The translations under genes and the position numbers were made by a program. From positions 1-41,658 of the forward strand of contig CABYZM010000012.1 in the NCBI GenBank assembly GCA_902523435.1: a stretch of DNA of 41,658 nt, in the 5' to 3' direction. The DNA is from an uncultured SAR116 cluster alpha proteobacterium (lineage in GTDB: Bacteria > Pseudomonadota > Alphaproteobacteria > Puniceispirillales > Puniceispirillaceae). Position 1 is the first letter of the stretch; each line of letters starts with the position of its first letter. The notes under the pieces are model-generated. The model had not been told where the DNA came from. It was given only the letters and a program-made list of their open reading frames with translations, and made no database searches. Positions 6,923 through 16,125 of the stretch are shown here, one piece after another.

Positions 6923-7426
6923 TCACCCCCAACGTTCCATATTTTCCAAAACTGGCAGGATCGCCCAAAGCGCCTGTTCGGCAGTGGCCGCCAGTGCAGC
7001 CTCATCATCCGCTGAACCCGACACGCCCGCAACAGGGCCTTCATAGTGCACGAGTGCATTGCGATGGGCCCGAAGAATATCCAACTGATGACGCTCGTTA
7101 GCTGTTAAATAGGATAGGCCAAATACCTCGTCCTGAATATCACCTGCACTGTCATCTCCTCTATTCCCGCCTGCAAAAGACATGCTATCAAATTGGCTGG
7201 ACTCATGCATACATACATCCACCAAAGTTGCTGCAAGAATAACGACACTAACCCATAAGCCAGCATTTGCAGCGGCAATCACCTCCTTCAGGATACGTGT
7301 GCCTTGAGGGCCAAGGTCAAGGCGGGGCTGGTCAGCATGAAGATCAAAGGTGAGGGCTGACAGCTGTTTTAACGCTGCTGACAGCCTGTTTGTGCCACTC
7401 TTTCGCCGTGTTGCTGGCCCCGTCAT
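6923..7426 (-). CDS. Small helical protein with HEPN-like RX4H motif, unknown function
   Basis: A 167-residue protein, mostly helical. The most informative stretch is ERHQLDILRAHRNALVHYEG at about residues 111-130, which contains RNALVH (Arg122 to His127). This fits the R-X(4-6)-H signature of HEPN and DUF4145-type domains, many of which are RNases. A hydrophobic helix lies at about 54-71 (AGLWVSVVILAATLVDVC). Its start is three bases after the pccA stop, so the two are almost certainly cotranscribed and translationally coupled. No antitoxin-like partner is next to it, so a toxin role is not supported. It may be a conserved companion of pccA with an unrelated job. Confidence 0.7.
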   Translation of the reverse strand: MTGPATRRKSGTNRLSAALKQLSALTFDLHADQPRLDLGPQGTRILKEVIAAANAGLWVSVVILAATLVDVCMHESSQFDSMSFAGGNRGDDSAGDIQDEVFGLSYLTANERHQLDILRAHRNALVHYEGPVAGVSGSADDEAALAATAEQALWAILPVLENMERWG

Positions 7427-7429
7427 ATC

Positions 7430-9430
7430 TTAGTCATCCGGGATGATGGTCAAGATAACCTCATCAACGTTTAGATTAGCCCCTATGGCAGCCTCTATCG
7501 CCACTACTATACCAGACGTGCCCGCATGAAGGACATTTTCCATCTTCATCGCTTCGATAATGGCCACATCCTGACCCTGTTCGACTCGGTCTCCTGCAGC
7601 AACCATCACAGCAGTTAGCAGGCCTGGCATAGGGGCGATGACCACATTATCAGATTCAACTGTCTGGGGTTCGGGCATATATTCTATATAGTCTGCAGCA
7701 TGGGCGGGATAGAGTCGCAAAGACAGGCTGTACGCCCCGGCATGAAGGGTGAAATAATGGTCATCAGCATCAATCTGAATCGCGACCGGAATTTCATCAA
7801 TTGTGCCGTCAAACAGGATGCCTGATTTCGAGACAGGCTGATCCAGAGTACCCGTAACGCGAACAGTACGGTTGCCATTAATCATCACCTGATCAGCCCC
7901 GCTCATGTGGGCCAAGCTGAGGTGAACAGGAGTGATTTGCCCCTTTAGCACGGCTACAAAAGCCATTTGAACAGTATCATCATATTGCAGGCGGGCCTGG
8001 CCGCGGCAGTAAAAACATGCCGCAAGGGCTGCAAGATTTTCACATAGTGCCGTCTCAGGGGCCTCTGCCACAAAGGCATCGCCATATTTTTCAGCAATGA
8101 AGCCTGTGGTGATGTCGCCTGACCTGAAATCAGCATCAGCCAGAATAGAGGACAGGAACTGGCGGTTGGTGGCGACACCCGCAACCTGATAATGGTCAAG
8201 GGCTAGACGCAGCTTGTCTATCGCTTCTGGCCGGGTTGGGGCGGTGGCAATCAGCTTGGCAATCATCGGGTCATAGAACATGGAGATCATGCCGCCTTCA
8301 GTCACACCTGAATCCACGCGCACGCCCTCACCCATTGGGACACGATAGCGCAGCAGTTGGCCGGTTGAGGGCAGGAAGCCTCTGGCAGAATCCTCAGCAT
8401 AAAGCCTTGCCTCTATCGACCAGCCCTTTGGCGAGATGTCATCTTGCTGTATCGGCAGTGTTTCGCCTGCAGCTACACGCAGCATCATTTCCACCAGATC
8501 AAGGCCGTAGACTTCTTCTGTGACTGGGTGTTCGACCTGCAGGCGGGTGTTCATCTCGAGGAAGTAGAAATCCTGATCTGAGCCGACGATAAACTCAACT
8601 GTACCGGCTGAGCGATACTGCACCGCCTTGGCCAGCGCGACTGCCTGTTCACCCATGGCGCGGCGGGTCTCCTCAGAGATAAAGCTGGACGGGGCTTCCT
8701 CAATAACCTTCTGATGACGGCGCTGAACCGAACATTCACGCTCACCTAAATAAACCGCATTACCGAGCGTGTCCGCCAGAACCTGAATTTCAATATGACG
8801 TGGCTTAACCACAAATTTTTCGATGAAGACGCGGTCATCGCCAAAAGCGTTGCGGGCTTCATTCATCGCTGCGCGCATCCCGTCAGCAATATCAGTCGCA
8901 CTTTCGATAACCCGCATGCCTTTTCCACCGCCGCCAGCAGACGCCTTTACCATCACGGGGTATCCGATTTTCTCGGCCTCTGCCATCGCCTCATCTATAT
9001 CACTGACCGCCCCGTCTGTACCGGGAACGCAGGATACGCCAGCAGATTTTGCCAACGCTTTCGCTTCAATTTTGTCGCCCATCACTTTTATTGCATGTAC
9101 ATCAGGGCCGACAAAGGTCAGACCAGCGGCCTGAACCGCCTCAACAAAACTGCCATTTTCAGACAAAAAACCATAGCCGGGATGTATCGCTTCAGCCCCT
9201 GTATCCTTGGCGGCCTGAATAATGCGGTCTGCTAGCAAATAGCTGTCTTTTGACGGGGACAGGCCGATATGCACCGCCTCATCTGCCATCAGTACATGCG
9301 GGGCGGCGGCATCCACATCAGAATAAACCGCAACCGTAGCAATGCTGAGAGCTTTGGCTGAGCGCATCACTCGGCAGGCAATCTCCCCACGGTTAGCAAT
9401 CAAAAGTTTGGAAAACAGCGGCTTTGTCAT
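7430..9430 (-). CDS. pccA: Propionyl-CoA carboxylase alpha subunit (biotin carboxylase plus biotin carrier)
   Basis: A 666-residue protein. The N-terminal biotin carboxylase domain starts FSKLLIANRGEIACRV, with ATP-grasp glycine loop KASAGGGGKGMRV and catalytic-site strings IEKFVVKPRHIEIQ and FLEMNTRLQVEHPVTE. A middle BT-like linker follows. The C-terminal biotinyl domain has VIAPMPGLLTAV and the biotinylation site EAMKMENVL. With the beta subunit encoded just upstream it carboxylates propionyl-CoA to methylmalonyl-CoA in the cytoplasm. This handles odd-chain fatty acids, Val, Ile, Met and Thr. The pairing with a PccB-type transferase argues against methylcrotonyl-CoA carboxylase. The gap to pccB is 36 bases. 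Confidence 0.92.
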   Translation of the reverse strand: MTKPLFSKLLIANRGEIACRVMRSAKALSIATVAVYSDVDAAAPHVLMADEAVHIGLSPSKDSYLLADRIIQAAKDTGAEAIHPGYGFLSENGSFVEAVQAAGLTFVGPDVHAIKVMGDKIEAKALAKSAGVSCVPGTDGAVSDIDEAMAEAEKIGYPVMVKASAGGGGKGMRVIESATDIADGMRAAMNEARNAFGDDRVFIEKFVVKPRHIEIQVLADTLGNAVYLGERECSVQRRHQKVIEEAPSSFISEETRRAMGEQAVALAKAVQYRSAGTVEFIVGSDQDFYFLEMNTRLQVEHPVTEEVYGLDLVEMMLRVAAGETLPIQQDDISPKGWSIEARLYAEDSARGFLPSTGQLLRYRVPMGEGVRVDSGVTEGGMISMFYDPMIAKLIATAPTRPEAIDKLRLALDHYQVAGVATNRQFLSSILADADFRSGDITTGFIAEKYGDAFVAEAPETALCENLAALAACFYCRGQARLQYDDTVQMAFVAVLKGQITPVHLSLAHMSGADQVMINGNRTVRVTGTLDQPVSKSGILFDGTIDEIPVAIQIDADDHYFTLHAGAYSLSLRLYPAHAADYIEYMPEPQTVESDNVVIAPMPGLLTAVMVAAGDRVEQGQDVAIIEAMKMENVLHAGTSGIVVAIEAAIGANLNVDEVILTIIPDD

Positions 9431-9466
9431 CGGTATTTACTCTTCTTCAAACAGCTGGATATGGCC

Positions 9467-10999
9467 TTATAACGGCAGATTGTCATGCTTGCGTGGAGGA
9501 TTCGATAAATCCTTATCTTTTAGCATGGTCAATGCCCGGGCAATCCGCCGGCGGCTGTTCCGCGGCATGATAATATCATCTAAATATCCTCGGCTGGCCG
9601 CAACAAAAGGATTGGCAAATTTTTCGCGATATTCTGCTGTGGCCTCTGCTAATTTATCTGGGTCCTTTGCCGCGTCACGAAAAATGATCCGGGCAGCCCC
9701 TTCAGGACCCATCACCGCAATCTCTGCTGTTGGCCAGGCATAATTCACGTCCCCGCGCAGGTGCTTTGAGGCCATAACATCATAAGCCCCACCATAAGCT
9801 TTACGGGTAATCAGAGTGATTTTTGGCACAGTGGCTTCCGCATAGGCAAACAGCAATTTAGCCCCGTGATTTATGATACCACCTTCTTCCTGAGCCATGC
9901 CCGGCATAAATCCTGGCACATCAACCAGCGTGACAAGCGGAATATTAAACGCATCACAGAACCGCACAAACCGTGCCGCCTTGCGCGAGGCGTTTATATC
10001 CAAACACCCCGCCAGAACCAGAGGCTGGTTTGCAACAATCCCTACACTCTGGCCATCTATCCGGCCAAAACAACAGATAATATTAGACGCGAAATTTTCG
10101 TGTATTTCAAAAATATCGCTGTCATCCACAATCTCGCTTACTACCTTTTTCATATCATAAGGCATGTTCGGATTATCTGGGATAATACCGTCCAGCACCG
10201 CAGATGGACGGTCCACAGGGTCCATTTTGTGCAGAACAGGGGCTTGTTCGCGATTCGATAAAGGAAGAAAGCTCATCAGGCGGCGGGTCTGCATTAGCAT
10301 ATCAAGATCATTTGCAAACGCACCATGGGCCACACCAGATGTTTTGGTGTGCTGGCTTGCCCCGCCCAGTTCCTCTGCAGTCAGTTCTTCATGTGTCACC
10401 GTCTTGACGACATCAGGGCCAGTGACAAACATATATGACGATCCTTCAACCATAAAAATAAAATCTGTGATCGCTGGTGAATAAACAGCCCCACCTGCGC
10501 ACGGCCCCATAACAAGAGAAATTTGTGGGATCACACCAGACGCAAGAACATTGCGCTGAAACACCTCAGCATAACCGCCAAGCGAGGCCACCCCTTCCTG
10601 AATGCGTGCACCGCCTGAATCATTCAGTCCCACAACTGGCACGCCCACCTTTAGGGCCTGATCCATAATTTTACAGATTTTTGCAGCATGCGTCTCAGAC
10701 AATGATCCGCCCAGAACGGTAAAATCCTGTGAATAAACAAAAACAGGCCGCCCTGAAATCTGGCCAAAACCCGTGACCACGCCATCACCGGGGACCTTGC
10801 TGTCTTTCATGCCAAAATCACTACAGCGATGCTCAACGAACATATCCCATTCTTCGAATGAGCCTTCATCAAGCAGCACATTCAGCCTTTCCCTTGCGGT
10901 CAGCTTATGCTTTTCATGCTGACGATCAGTCCGTTCTGCGCCCCCACCTGCACGAGCTTGTTCACGCTTTTCGTCTAGTTCATCCAAATTCGGCTTCAT
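9467..10999 (-). CDS. pccB: Propionyl-CoA carboxylase beta subunit (carboxyltransferase)
   Basis: A 510-residue carboxyltransferase of normal length. Two crotonase-like halves are visible. The first contains [23 protein letters not shown] and [18 protein letters not shown]. The second contains [18 protein letters not shown] and [20 protein letters not shown]. Both oxyanion-hole glycine clusters are intact. The stretch [22 protein letters not shown] is typical of propionyl/acetyl-CoA carboxylase beta subunits. It transfers the carboxyl group from biotin on PccA to propionyl-CoA. The start is ATG 10999, with AGGGG upstream; a GTG one codon earlier is possible. It lies 39 bases after the ATP12-type gene and 36 before pccA. 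Confidence 0.93.
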   Translation of the reverse strand: MKPNLDELDEKREQARAGGGAERTDRQHEKHKLTARERLNVLLDEGSFEEWDMFVEHRCSDFGMKDSKVPGDGVVTGFGQISGRPVFVYSQDFTVLGGSLSETHAAKICKIMDQALKVGVPVVGLNDSGGARIQEGVASLGGYAEVFQRNVLASGVIPQISLVMGPCAGGAVYSPAITDFIFMVEGSSYMFVTGPDVVKTVTHEELTAEELGGASQHTKTSGVAHGAFANDLDMLMQTRRLMSFLPLSNREQAPVLHKMDPVDRPSAVLDGIIPDNPNMPYDMKKVVSEIVDDSDIFEIHENFASNIICCFGRIDGQSVGIVANQPLVLAGCLDINASRKAARFVRFCDAFNIPLVTLVDVPGFMPGMAQEEGGIINHGAKLLFAYAEATVPKITLITRKAYGGAYDVMASKHLRGDVNYAWPTAEIAVMGPEGAARIIFRDAAKDPDKLAEATAEYREKFANPFVAASRGYLDDIIMPRNSRRRIARALTMLKDKDLSNPPRKHDNLPL

Positions 11000-11038
11000 C
11001 ACCTGCCCCTTTTCTACACCAGAAGGCTGCTTCAGATT

Positions 11039-11728
11039 TCATAGCATATCCATGAATCTTTCAACATTCTTTAATTCGAACCTAATGGCCGCCTGGCGAA
11101 CAGCGGCTTCTTCATCTGTGCCCCACAAGCTGTTCTGATACAGCTCGTCCAAAAAAGCTGTTTCAAACACATCATCTGCGCCTAACTGTCGTTCCTGAAA
11201 CGCCAGCCCCAATACTACAGATCCGGACAGGGTAGCTACACGATACAAACAGCCAAATTGGGCATCAGCCATAGGCTGCAGCCTGTTCCTTACAATATGT
11301 TCTGTAGTATCATCAGCAAAGACAGGCATCAGCCCAGCGGTTGTTGGCAGCCGCAGACCACATGCCTGCTCAGCCCAGTTCAGCCATGGATTCCACATTT
11401 CTGCCTGCCTGGACGCCAGATCTAGGTCATTACAACTGCGATAACGCAGAACGTCATCATGGATATACCCCACCAATTCATCGGTCAGTTCCTGACGCTG
11501 GGGAATAACCCTGTCTGTGACCGTTACAGCCATTGAATAAAGGGGCATATCTTCTGGCTGAATTTCGTCTTCAACCGCCTTCCATTCAGCTTGTACGGCC
11601 TCGGCCAAAGCCTGGCTAGGCATCACGACAACCTCCTTTGCCGGACTGCACACAGGCCGGTCATCAAGGCAAATTTGATACCCTGATTCAGTGGTCTTGA
11701 CAGTCACATCTTTATAAAACCGCTTCAT
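11039..11728 (-). CDS. ATP12-family F1-ATPase assembly chaperone
   Basis: A 229-residue protein. The start is ATG 11728, where the protein begins MKRFYKDVTVK; upstream in-frame codons overlap the end of the HAD gene. Family features are LDDRPVCSPAKEVVVMPSQALAEAVQAEW near the N-terminus and MPLYSMAVTVTDRV, followed by DDVLRYRS and WNPWLNWAE in the centre. ATP12 homologues bind the F1 alpha subunit during ATP synthase assembly and are largely restricted to alphaproteobacteria and mitochondria. This supports the taxonomic call. In alphaproteobacteria the gene often sits beside a HAD phosphatase and an RluC-like gene, as here. Confidence 0.9.
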   Translation of the reverse strand: MKRFYKDVTVKTTESGYQICLDDRPVCSPAKEVVVMPSQALAEAVQAEWKAVEDEIQPEDMPLYSMAVTVTDRVIPQRQELTDELVGYIHDDVLRYRSCNDLDLASRQAEMWNPWLNWAEQACGLRLPTTAGLMPVFADDTTEHIVRNRLQPMADAQFGCLYRVATLSGSVVLGLAFQERQLGADDVFETAFLDELYQNSLWGTDEEAAVRQAAIRFELKNVERFMDML

Positions 11729-11747
11729 TTTCTTGTATCCTGCCGCC

Positions 11748-12422
11748 TTAACTGAAACGGCGAGCGATAACAGCTGGAAGTTCAACAAAGGTGCTCAAAA
11801 TGTGGACCGCCCCCATGTCGGTCAGCCGATCTGGGCTGTGATAGCCCCAGGAAACCCCTATAAAGGCAATGCCAGCATTCGCAGAACAGCCTGCATCAAT
11901 TTCTGTATCCCCAACCAAAATTGTGTCAACCTTATCAACACCAGTTTGCCGCATGGCCAACAACGCCATATCCGGGGCTGGTTTAACCGTGCAGTCATCA
12001 GCTGAAATTGTCACATCAACCTGTTGATCCAGACCATGTCGGGTAATCAAACTATCTAGGCCAGTGCGGCTTTTGTTTGTGATGATACCCGTCAGATAGC
12101 CCTTGGACTGCAGTGTGCGCAAAATAACTTCTGCGCCGTCAAACAGGGGATCAAGCGGCGGCTGATCACCCAGATATGCATTGCGCGCAATCTGACGATA
12201 GGTTTCTGCCAGCTGGCTGGCCTTTTCAGGGTCGCCATCAGCATAGGCCAGCGCTGCATGCAAGACACCATAACCAATATTGCCGCGGATAAAGCTGTCT
12301 TTGGGAACAGGTAGTTCACATACGGCACATGCCTCTTTCATCAGCCGGATAATGGTCGCGGCGCTGTCACATAATGTGCCATCAAAATCGAACAGAACCA
12401 GACGCAGAGGCGTATTAGACAT
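11748..12422 (-). CDS. HAD-superfamily phosphatase, phosphoglycolate phosphatase-like
   Basis: A 224-residue hydrolase with the full HAD motif set. Motif I is VLFDFDGTLCDS, where the first Asp is the nucleophile. Motif II is GIITNKSRTG. The Lys and acidic residues are in VKPAPDM and VGDTEIDAGCSANAG. The helical cap between motifs I and II is the C1 type of Gph and PGMB enzymes. The substrate could be 2-phosphoglycolate or another small phosphate ester; sequence alone does not decide. It lies between the pseudouridine synthase and ATP12 genes, with gaps of 32 and 19 bases. Confidence 0.85.
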   Translation of the reverse strand: MSNTPLRLVLFDFDGTLCDSAATIIRLMKEACAVCELPVPKDSFIRGNIGYGVLHAALAYADGDPEKASQLAETYRQIARNAYLGDQPPLDPLFDGAEVILRTLQSKGYLTGIITNKSRTGLDSLITRHGLDQQVDVTISADDCTVKPAPDMALLAMRQTGVDKVDTILVGDTEIDAGCSANAGIAFIGVSWGYHSPDRLTDMGAVHILSTFVELPAVIARRFS

Positions 12423-12454
12423 AGAGCTTCAATTCCTTCCAGAACACCGCCTGG

Positions 12455-13414
12455 TTATGTGTGAAAACCAAAAAAGGGCATACCATCTGGCAGGCTGTCT
12501 GCCAAGCCCGCCAGTTCTGTGCTGGCCTGCAGATGTTCAGAAACAGGCGCAGACAATATAGTACCGTCAGCTAGGCTGAGGAACTGGGAGTGCAAATGAA
12601 GCTGGCGAACGAAACCACCAATATGAGCTGCTGACCCCGCATATTTACCATCGCCCAAAATAGGTGTTCCAGCAGCTAACATATGAACGCGCAACTGGTG
12701 CGTTCGCCCGGTCACTGGCCGCAGAGCCATCAGGCTAACAGGACCGGCCTTATCCAGCCTCAGAAAATCGGTTACAGCTGTCTGGCCAGCTGCATGATCG
12801 ATAATCATCTTTTCCACCCCCTTACTGCCAGCTTTGCGCAAAGGGGCATCAATTCGCCCTTCTGCGCCGGGATCACCAATAACCAGGGCAAGATACACCT
12901 TGTTGATCGTTTTATTAGCAAAACCAGCTGTCATCTCTCGTGCTGCTCTGTCATGACGTGCAAGCAACAACAGCCCTGATGTATCTTTATCCAGCCTGTG
13001 AACCAACTTTGGCGGATTTTCAGGGTAAGCTGCTCGTAACAGCCCATCAATATGGCGCGTTGTGCGAGAGCCGCCCTGAACAGCCAGACCTGCCGGCTTG
13101 TTCACAGCCAACCAGTTGTCATGCTCGGCTATGGTCATCTTTGCCAACTGCTCGCAAGCAGACTTGCGGTCAATCTGCCGAGCAGGCTTTTGGGATCGCC
13201 CGTTTGCAACACTATCAATAAATTGTTTGGGATATGTCAGCCTTTGACCCGACTGAAGACGGGTATTGGCCTTCGCCTTGGCCCCGTCAAGCCTTATCTT
13301 GCCCTGGCGAAGCTGACGTTCAAGAAGGCCTTGGCCTATCGGTCCTGCTGATTTGCGCAAGAACCTGTCCAGCCGCATGCCCTCAGCATCTTCAGGAACA
13401 GCTATTTCTATCAT
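12455..13414 (-). CDS. rluC: RluA-family 23S rRNA pseudouridine synthase (RluC-like)
   Basis: A 319-residue protein. An N-terminal S4 RNA-binding domain spans about residues 1-70 (GMRLDRFLRKSAGPIGQGLLERQLRQGKIRLDG). It is followed by the RluA catalytic domain with WLAVNKPAGLAVQGG and the active-site string LVHRLDKDTSGLLLLAR, whose Asp attacks the uridine. The later motif RTHQLRVHMLAAGTPILGD is also present. RluC modifies 23S rRNA positions 955, 2504 and 2580 in E. coli; the target set here is inferred. The start overlaps the crcB stop by four bases (ATGA), so translation is likely coupled. Confidence 0.88.
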   Translation of the reverse strand: MIEIAVPEDAEGMRLDRFLRKSAGPIGQGLLERQLRQGKIRLDGAKAKANTRLQSGQRLTYPKQFIDSVANGRSQKPARQIDRKSACEQLAKMTIAEHDNWLAVNKPAGLAVQGGSRTTRHIDGLLRAAYPENPPKLVHRLDKDTSGLLLLARHDRAAREMTAGFANKTINKVYLALVIGDPGAEGRIDAPLRKAGSKGVEKMIIDHAAGQTAVTDFLRLDKAGPVSLMALRPVTGRTHQLRVHMLAAGTPILGDGKYAGSAAHIGGFVRQLHLHSQFLSLADGTILSAPVSEHLQASTELAGLADSLPDGMPFFGFHT

Positions 13415-13800
13415 CCCTGCCCCGCAATCAGAAAAACAACCACTAACCCAACATAGAACCCCGCAACAGACACACAGACAGATAATAACAGGTAAAGTCC
13501 GCCAGCTAGCATCTCACCACGCTGGAAAAAGTTGTTTGCTTCAAGAGCAAAGCCGGAAAATGTAGTCAGAGCCCCAAGAAACCCTATCATTACAAACCCG
13601 CGAACCAGTTCGTTAAACAGAGAGGAGACTGTCAGCAGAGCTGCCATCATATCCATTATCAGGCTTCCCGCTAAAATTACGGATAATATGGCCATCCAGC
13701 CCGACTGGCCAAATGAGCCTATTACCCATAGGCTGATAAGATAGCGTCTAATAGCTCCAAGCGCGCCACCAAGACCGACTGATAAAAGCATCCTTCCCAT
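13411..13800 (-). CDS. crcB: CrcB/Fluc-type fluoride channel subunit, divergent
   Basis: A 129-residue protein with four hydrophobic helices. It has the N-terminal GGALGAIRRY signature and the third-helix motif GFLGALTTFSGFALE (residues about 74-87). These mark the CrcB family, which forms dual-topology dimers that expel fluoride. The second helix is unusual. Where the family has a GT-L-VN-G pattern, this protein reads WMAILSVILAGSLIMD, so the conserved pore-lining Asn is not evident. It may have altered function or be weakly constrained. It sits three bases after the DUF429 gene and overlaps rluC by four bases. Confidence 0.85.
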   Translation of the reverse strand: MGRMLLSVGLGGALGAIRRYLISLWVIGSFGQSGWMAILSVILAGSLIMDMMAALLTVSSLFNELVRGFVMIGFLGALTTFSGFALEANNFFQRGEMLAGGLYLLLSVCVSVAGFYVGLVVVFLIAGQG

Positions 13801-13803
13801 AGC

Positions 13804-14709
13804 TCAGGGTGTAGCGGATTTCACGCCAAATATCCAGCCTTCAGCCCTTGCGTCAGCAGGCACAGACCAGAAGTCTGACTGAGCGGAAAACCAGCGCAAT
13901 GCCGCTGCTGATATCAGCGCATCAGCTTCATCATGATCGGGCCCGTTTGCCTTAAAATCTGCAGACACAGGGTCAGATCCAAAACAGGCCAGAGCCTTAT
14001 TAATATTTTCACGCTCGCCATGGGCTCCATTGACGGGCTTTATGCCAGCTAGCACAAAATAATAGCTGGGAAAAATCTCAACCAGATGCAGAGGACGAGA
14101 CACGGTGTCTGGTCCATCAAATGGCCATATATGAGCAAAGCTTCTTAGTTGGTGTAACGCGCGCATGCCTGCAAGAGAGCCTGTTCCCACTCCTGCCGGG
14201 CCGACACAGTTAAAGGTCGGGCTAGGGCTTTTGACCTCTCTGGCCACCTGCTCGGTCAAACGGCGCCGGGAAGCAAACGCTGTCCCACGCCGCTTGCCAG
14301 GAGCGTTATAATACGCGCCCAATTGGGGATGATCCCAAATCCCACCTCCATAAAGGTCAGGCCTGTCTCCATTCAACTTGTCAATCAAAGTCCACAGTTC
14401 GTGCGCAGTTTTAGGGCTGTGCGGATAGCCAGGAAAATAGCCACATATAAACCCATCCCCGTCTGACACCGGGTAGGCAAAAGCAAAATCCATTCCTGCC
14501 AGGACCCTTTGTTTTGCAGCCTGAAACCGCAGATAGTCAAGAATGGCGATGCGTGACCAGTAACGGCCATCAGGCGGAAAAACCCGCTCAGGAACACTAT
14601 TCCCAGGACCGGCGGCAAATACAGACAACCCAGGCTGTCGCGGGCCCTTCGCCCCGGACCAGTCAATGCCCACAAACAGCTCAAATTCACGTTTAGCTGT
14701 ATGCGCCAT
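13804..14709 (-). CDS. DUF429-like predicted RNase H-fold protein
   Basis: A 301-residue protein. The N-terminus FELFVGIDWSGAKG is the first strand and acidic residue of an RNase H-like fold. VLAGMDFAFAYPV gives a second acidic position. The C-terminal GPDHDEADALISAAALRWF supplies the final DEADA pair typical of DUF429. The catalytic-type Asp and Glu residues therefore appear to be retained, but no reaction is established for the family. The stop of rarA overlaps its ATG by one base (TGATG), so the two are likely translated together. This placement between a replication-repair ATPase and crcB hints at nucleic-acid metabolism, which is inference only. Confidence 0.7.
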   Translation of the reverse strand: MAHTAKREFELFVGIDWSGAKGPRQPGLSVFAAGPGNSVPERVFPPDGRYWSRIAILDYLRFQAAKQRVLAGMDFAFAYPVSDGDGFICGYFPGYPHSPKTAHELWTLIDKLNGDRPDLYGGGIWDHPQLGAYYNAPGKRRGTAFASRRRLTEQVAREVKSPSPTFNCVGPAGVGTGSLAGMRALHQLRSFAHIWPFDGPDTVSRPLHLVEIFPSYYFVLAGIKPVNGAHGERENINKALACFGSDPVSADFKANGPDHDEADALISAAALRWFSAQSDFWSVPADARAEGWIFGVKSATP

Positions 14710-16004
14710 CAGTTAGTTTCATCAAACCGGCCATATGATTTGACCTTTCGCAATCTATCCCAATAGGCCAGACGTTTGGCAATTTCAAGCTCAAACCCCC
14801 GTTCTGCAGGCTGATAGAAAGACTGCCTGGGCAGGCTGTCTGGAAAACAGTTCTGAGCAGAAAATCCATCAGGGTCGTCGGGATCATATGTATAGCCTGC
14901 CCCATAATCCAATTCTTTCATTAAGGGAGTTGGTGCATTCAAAATATGTTTTGGCGGCATCAATGTGCCTTTTTCTCTTGCCGTTTTCAGCGCTGCCTTC
15001 CAGGCTACATAAGCCGCATTTGATTTCGGAGCGGTGGCCAGAAAAATCACCAGTTCAGCAAGCGCTATATCGCCTTCTGGTGCGCCCAGCCGTTCAAAGG
15101 AGTGCCAAGCCGCAATCGCCTTACCTACCGCTTCAGGGGCGGCCAGGCCAATATCCTCTGAAGCAAAGCGTGTCAGCCGTCGCAGAATATATCGCTGATC
15201 TTCACCAGCTTGAACCATACGCGCCAGCCAGTATAAGGCAGCATCACAGTCAGAAGCCCGCAATGATTTATGCAAAGCAGAAATAAGATTATAATGTTCA
15301 TCCCCTGCCCGACCATAATTCAGCGGCCGCCGCGTCAGATGAACAGCCAGATCATCTGGGTTCAGAAGAGGTTCTGGCGGAAGCGCAAATTCATGCAAAG
15401 ATTCAACTAAATTCAGAAGATAGCGACCATCACCGTCTGCCATCAAAGCAAGCGCATTACGGGCGTTTTCATTAAGCGGCAATCTGGTTCCGAGTTGGAT
15501 TTCTGCACGGCTGAGTATTTCTAAAAGCGCATGAGTGTCCAAAGGTTGAAGGGCAAGAACCTGAAGTCTGGATAACAACGCACCATTCAATGAAAAAGAC
15601 GGGTTTTCTGTGGTTGCCCCCACCAATCGGATCATCCCTTTCTCAAGCACAGGCAAAAGAGCATCCTGCTGGGCCTTATTGAAGCGGTGAATTTCGTCAA
15701 TAAACAGTAAAGTCTGCTGGCCTACCTGAAAGTCCTTTTCCGCAACGGTAAACACGCGCCGCAAGTCAGCGACGCCGTCAAACACAGCGGACATAGCGAC
15801 AAATCGCTGTCCTGCCTCTTCACCCAGAATACGGGCCAATGTGGTTTTACCTGTCCCGGGCGGACCCCACAACACTACAGAGCCTGAGCCGCCCTGCCTG
15901 GCGGCCATTGCCGTTGTAACATCCGGCTGGCCGATAACATCAGCAAGGGACCGCGGACGCAGGACTTCAGCGAGCGGTGATTTTGAAAACAAATTGTTAG
16001 ACAT
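14709..16004 (-). CDS. rarA: Replication-associated recombination protein A (MgsA/RarA AAA+ ATPase)
   Basis: A 431-residue protein when started at ATG 16004 (MSNNLFSKSPLAEVLRPRSLADVIGQ), which matches the usual RarA N-terminus. Walker A is WGPPGTGKTTLA at about residues 46-57, Walker B is LLFIDEIHRFNKAQQDALL, and sensor 1 is VGATTENPSFSLN. The C-terminal tetramerisation region includes RRPLNYGRAGDEHYNLISALHKSLR and ALYWLARMVQAGEDQRYILRRL. RarA acts at stalled replication forks. A gene-free 121-base gap separates it from rplQ. It heads the run DUF429-crcB-rluC, whose members abut or overlap. Confidence 0.93.
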   Translation of the reverse strand: MSNNLFSKSPLAEVLRPRSLADVIGQPDVTTAMAARQGGSGSVVLWGPPGTGKTTLARILGEEAGQRFVAMSAVFDGVADLRRVFTVAEKDFQVGQQTLLFIDEIHRFNKAQQDALLPVLEKGMIRLVGATTENPSFSLNGALLSRLQVLALQPLDTHALLEILSRAEIQLGTRLPLNENARNALALMADGDGRYLLNLVESLHEFALPPEPLLNPDDLAVHLTRRPLNYGRAGDEHYNLISALHKSLRASDCDAALYWLARMVQAGEDQRYILRRLTRFASEDIGLAAPEAVGKAIAAWHSFERLGAPEGDIALAELVIFLATAPKSNAAYVAWKAALKTAREKGTLMPPKHILNAPTPLMKELDYGAGYTYDPDDPDGFSAQNCFPDSLPRQSFYQPAERGFELEIAKRLAYWDRLRKVKSYGRFDETN

Positions 16005-16125
16005 GTCGCCCGCTATTCTGCCTTGTTTGCCACAGAATATAAAGTTTAATCTAAGTCTGCCTGACCCGAGCACAAAAGAGGCTGTCCTGTCCAGACGAGC
16101 TTTTATGCATGTTTATCAAGAAGAG

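Noticed and set aside
6923-7426. Toxin-antitoxin module based on the HEPN-like motif
   Set aside because: There is no adjacent small antitoxin-like (MNT-type) gene; the neighbours are pccA and lipB.
7700-10500. Plus-strand frames opposite pccA and pccB
   Set aside because: They mirror the codon pattern of the carboxylase genes and give Arg/Ser/Pro-rich low-complexity products.
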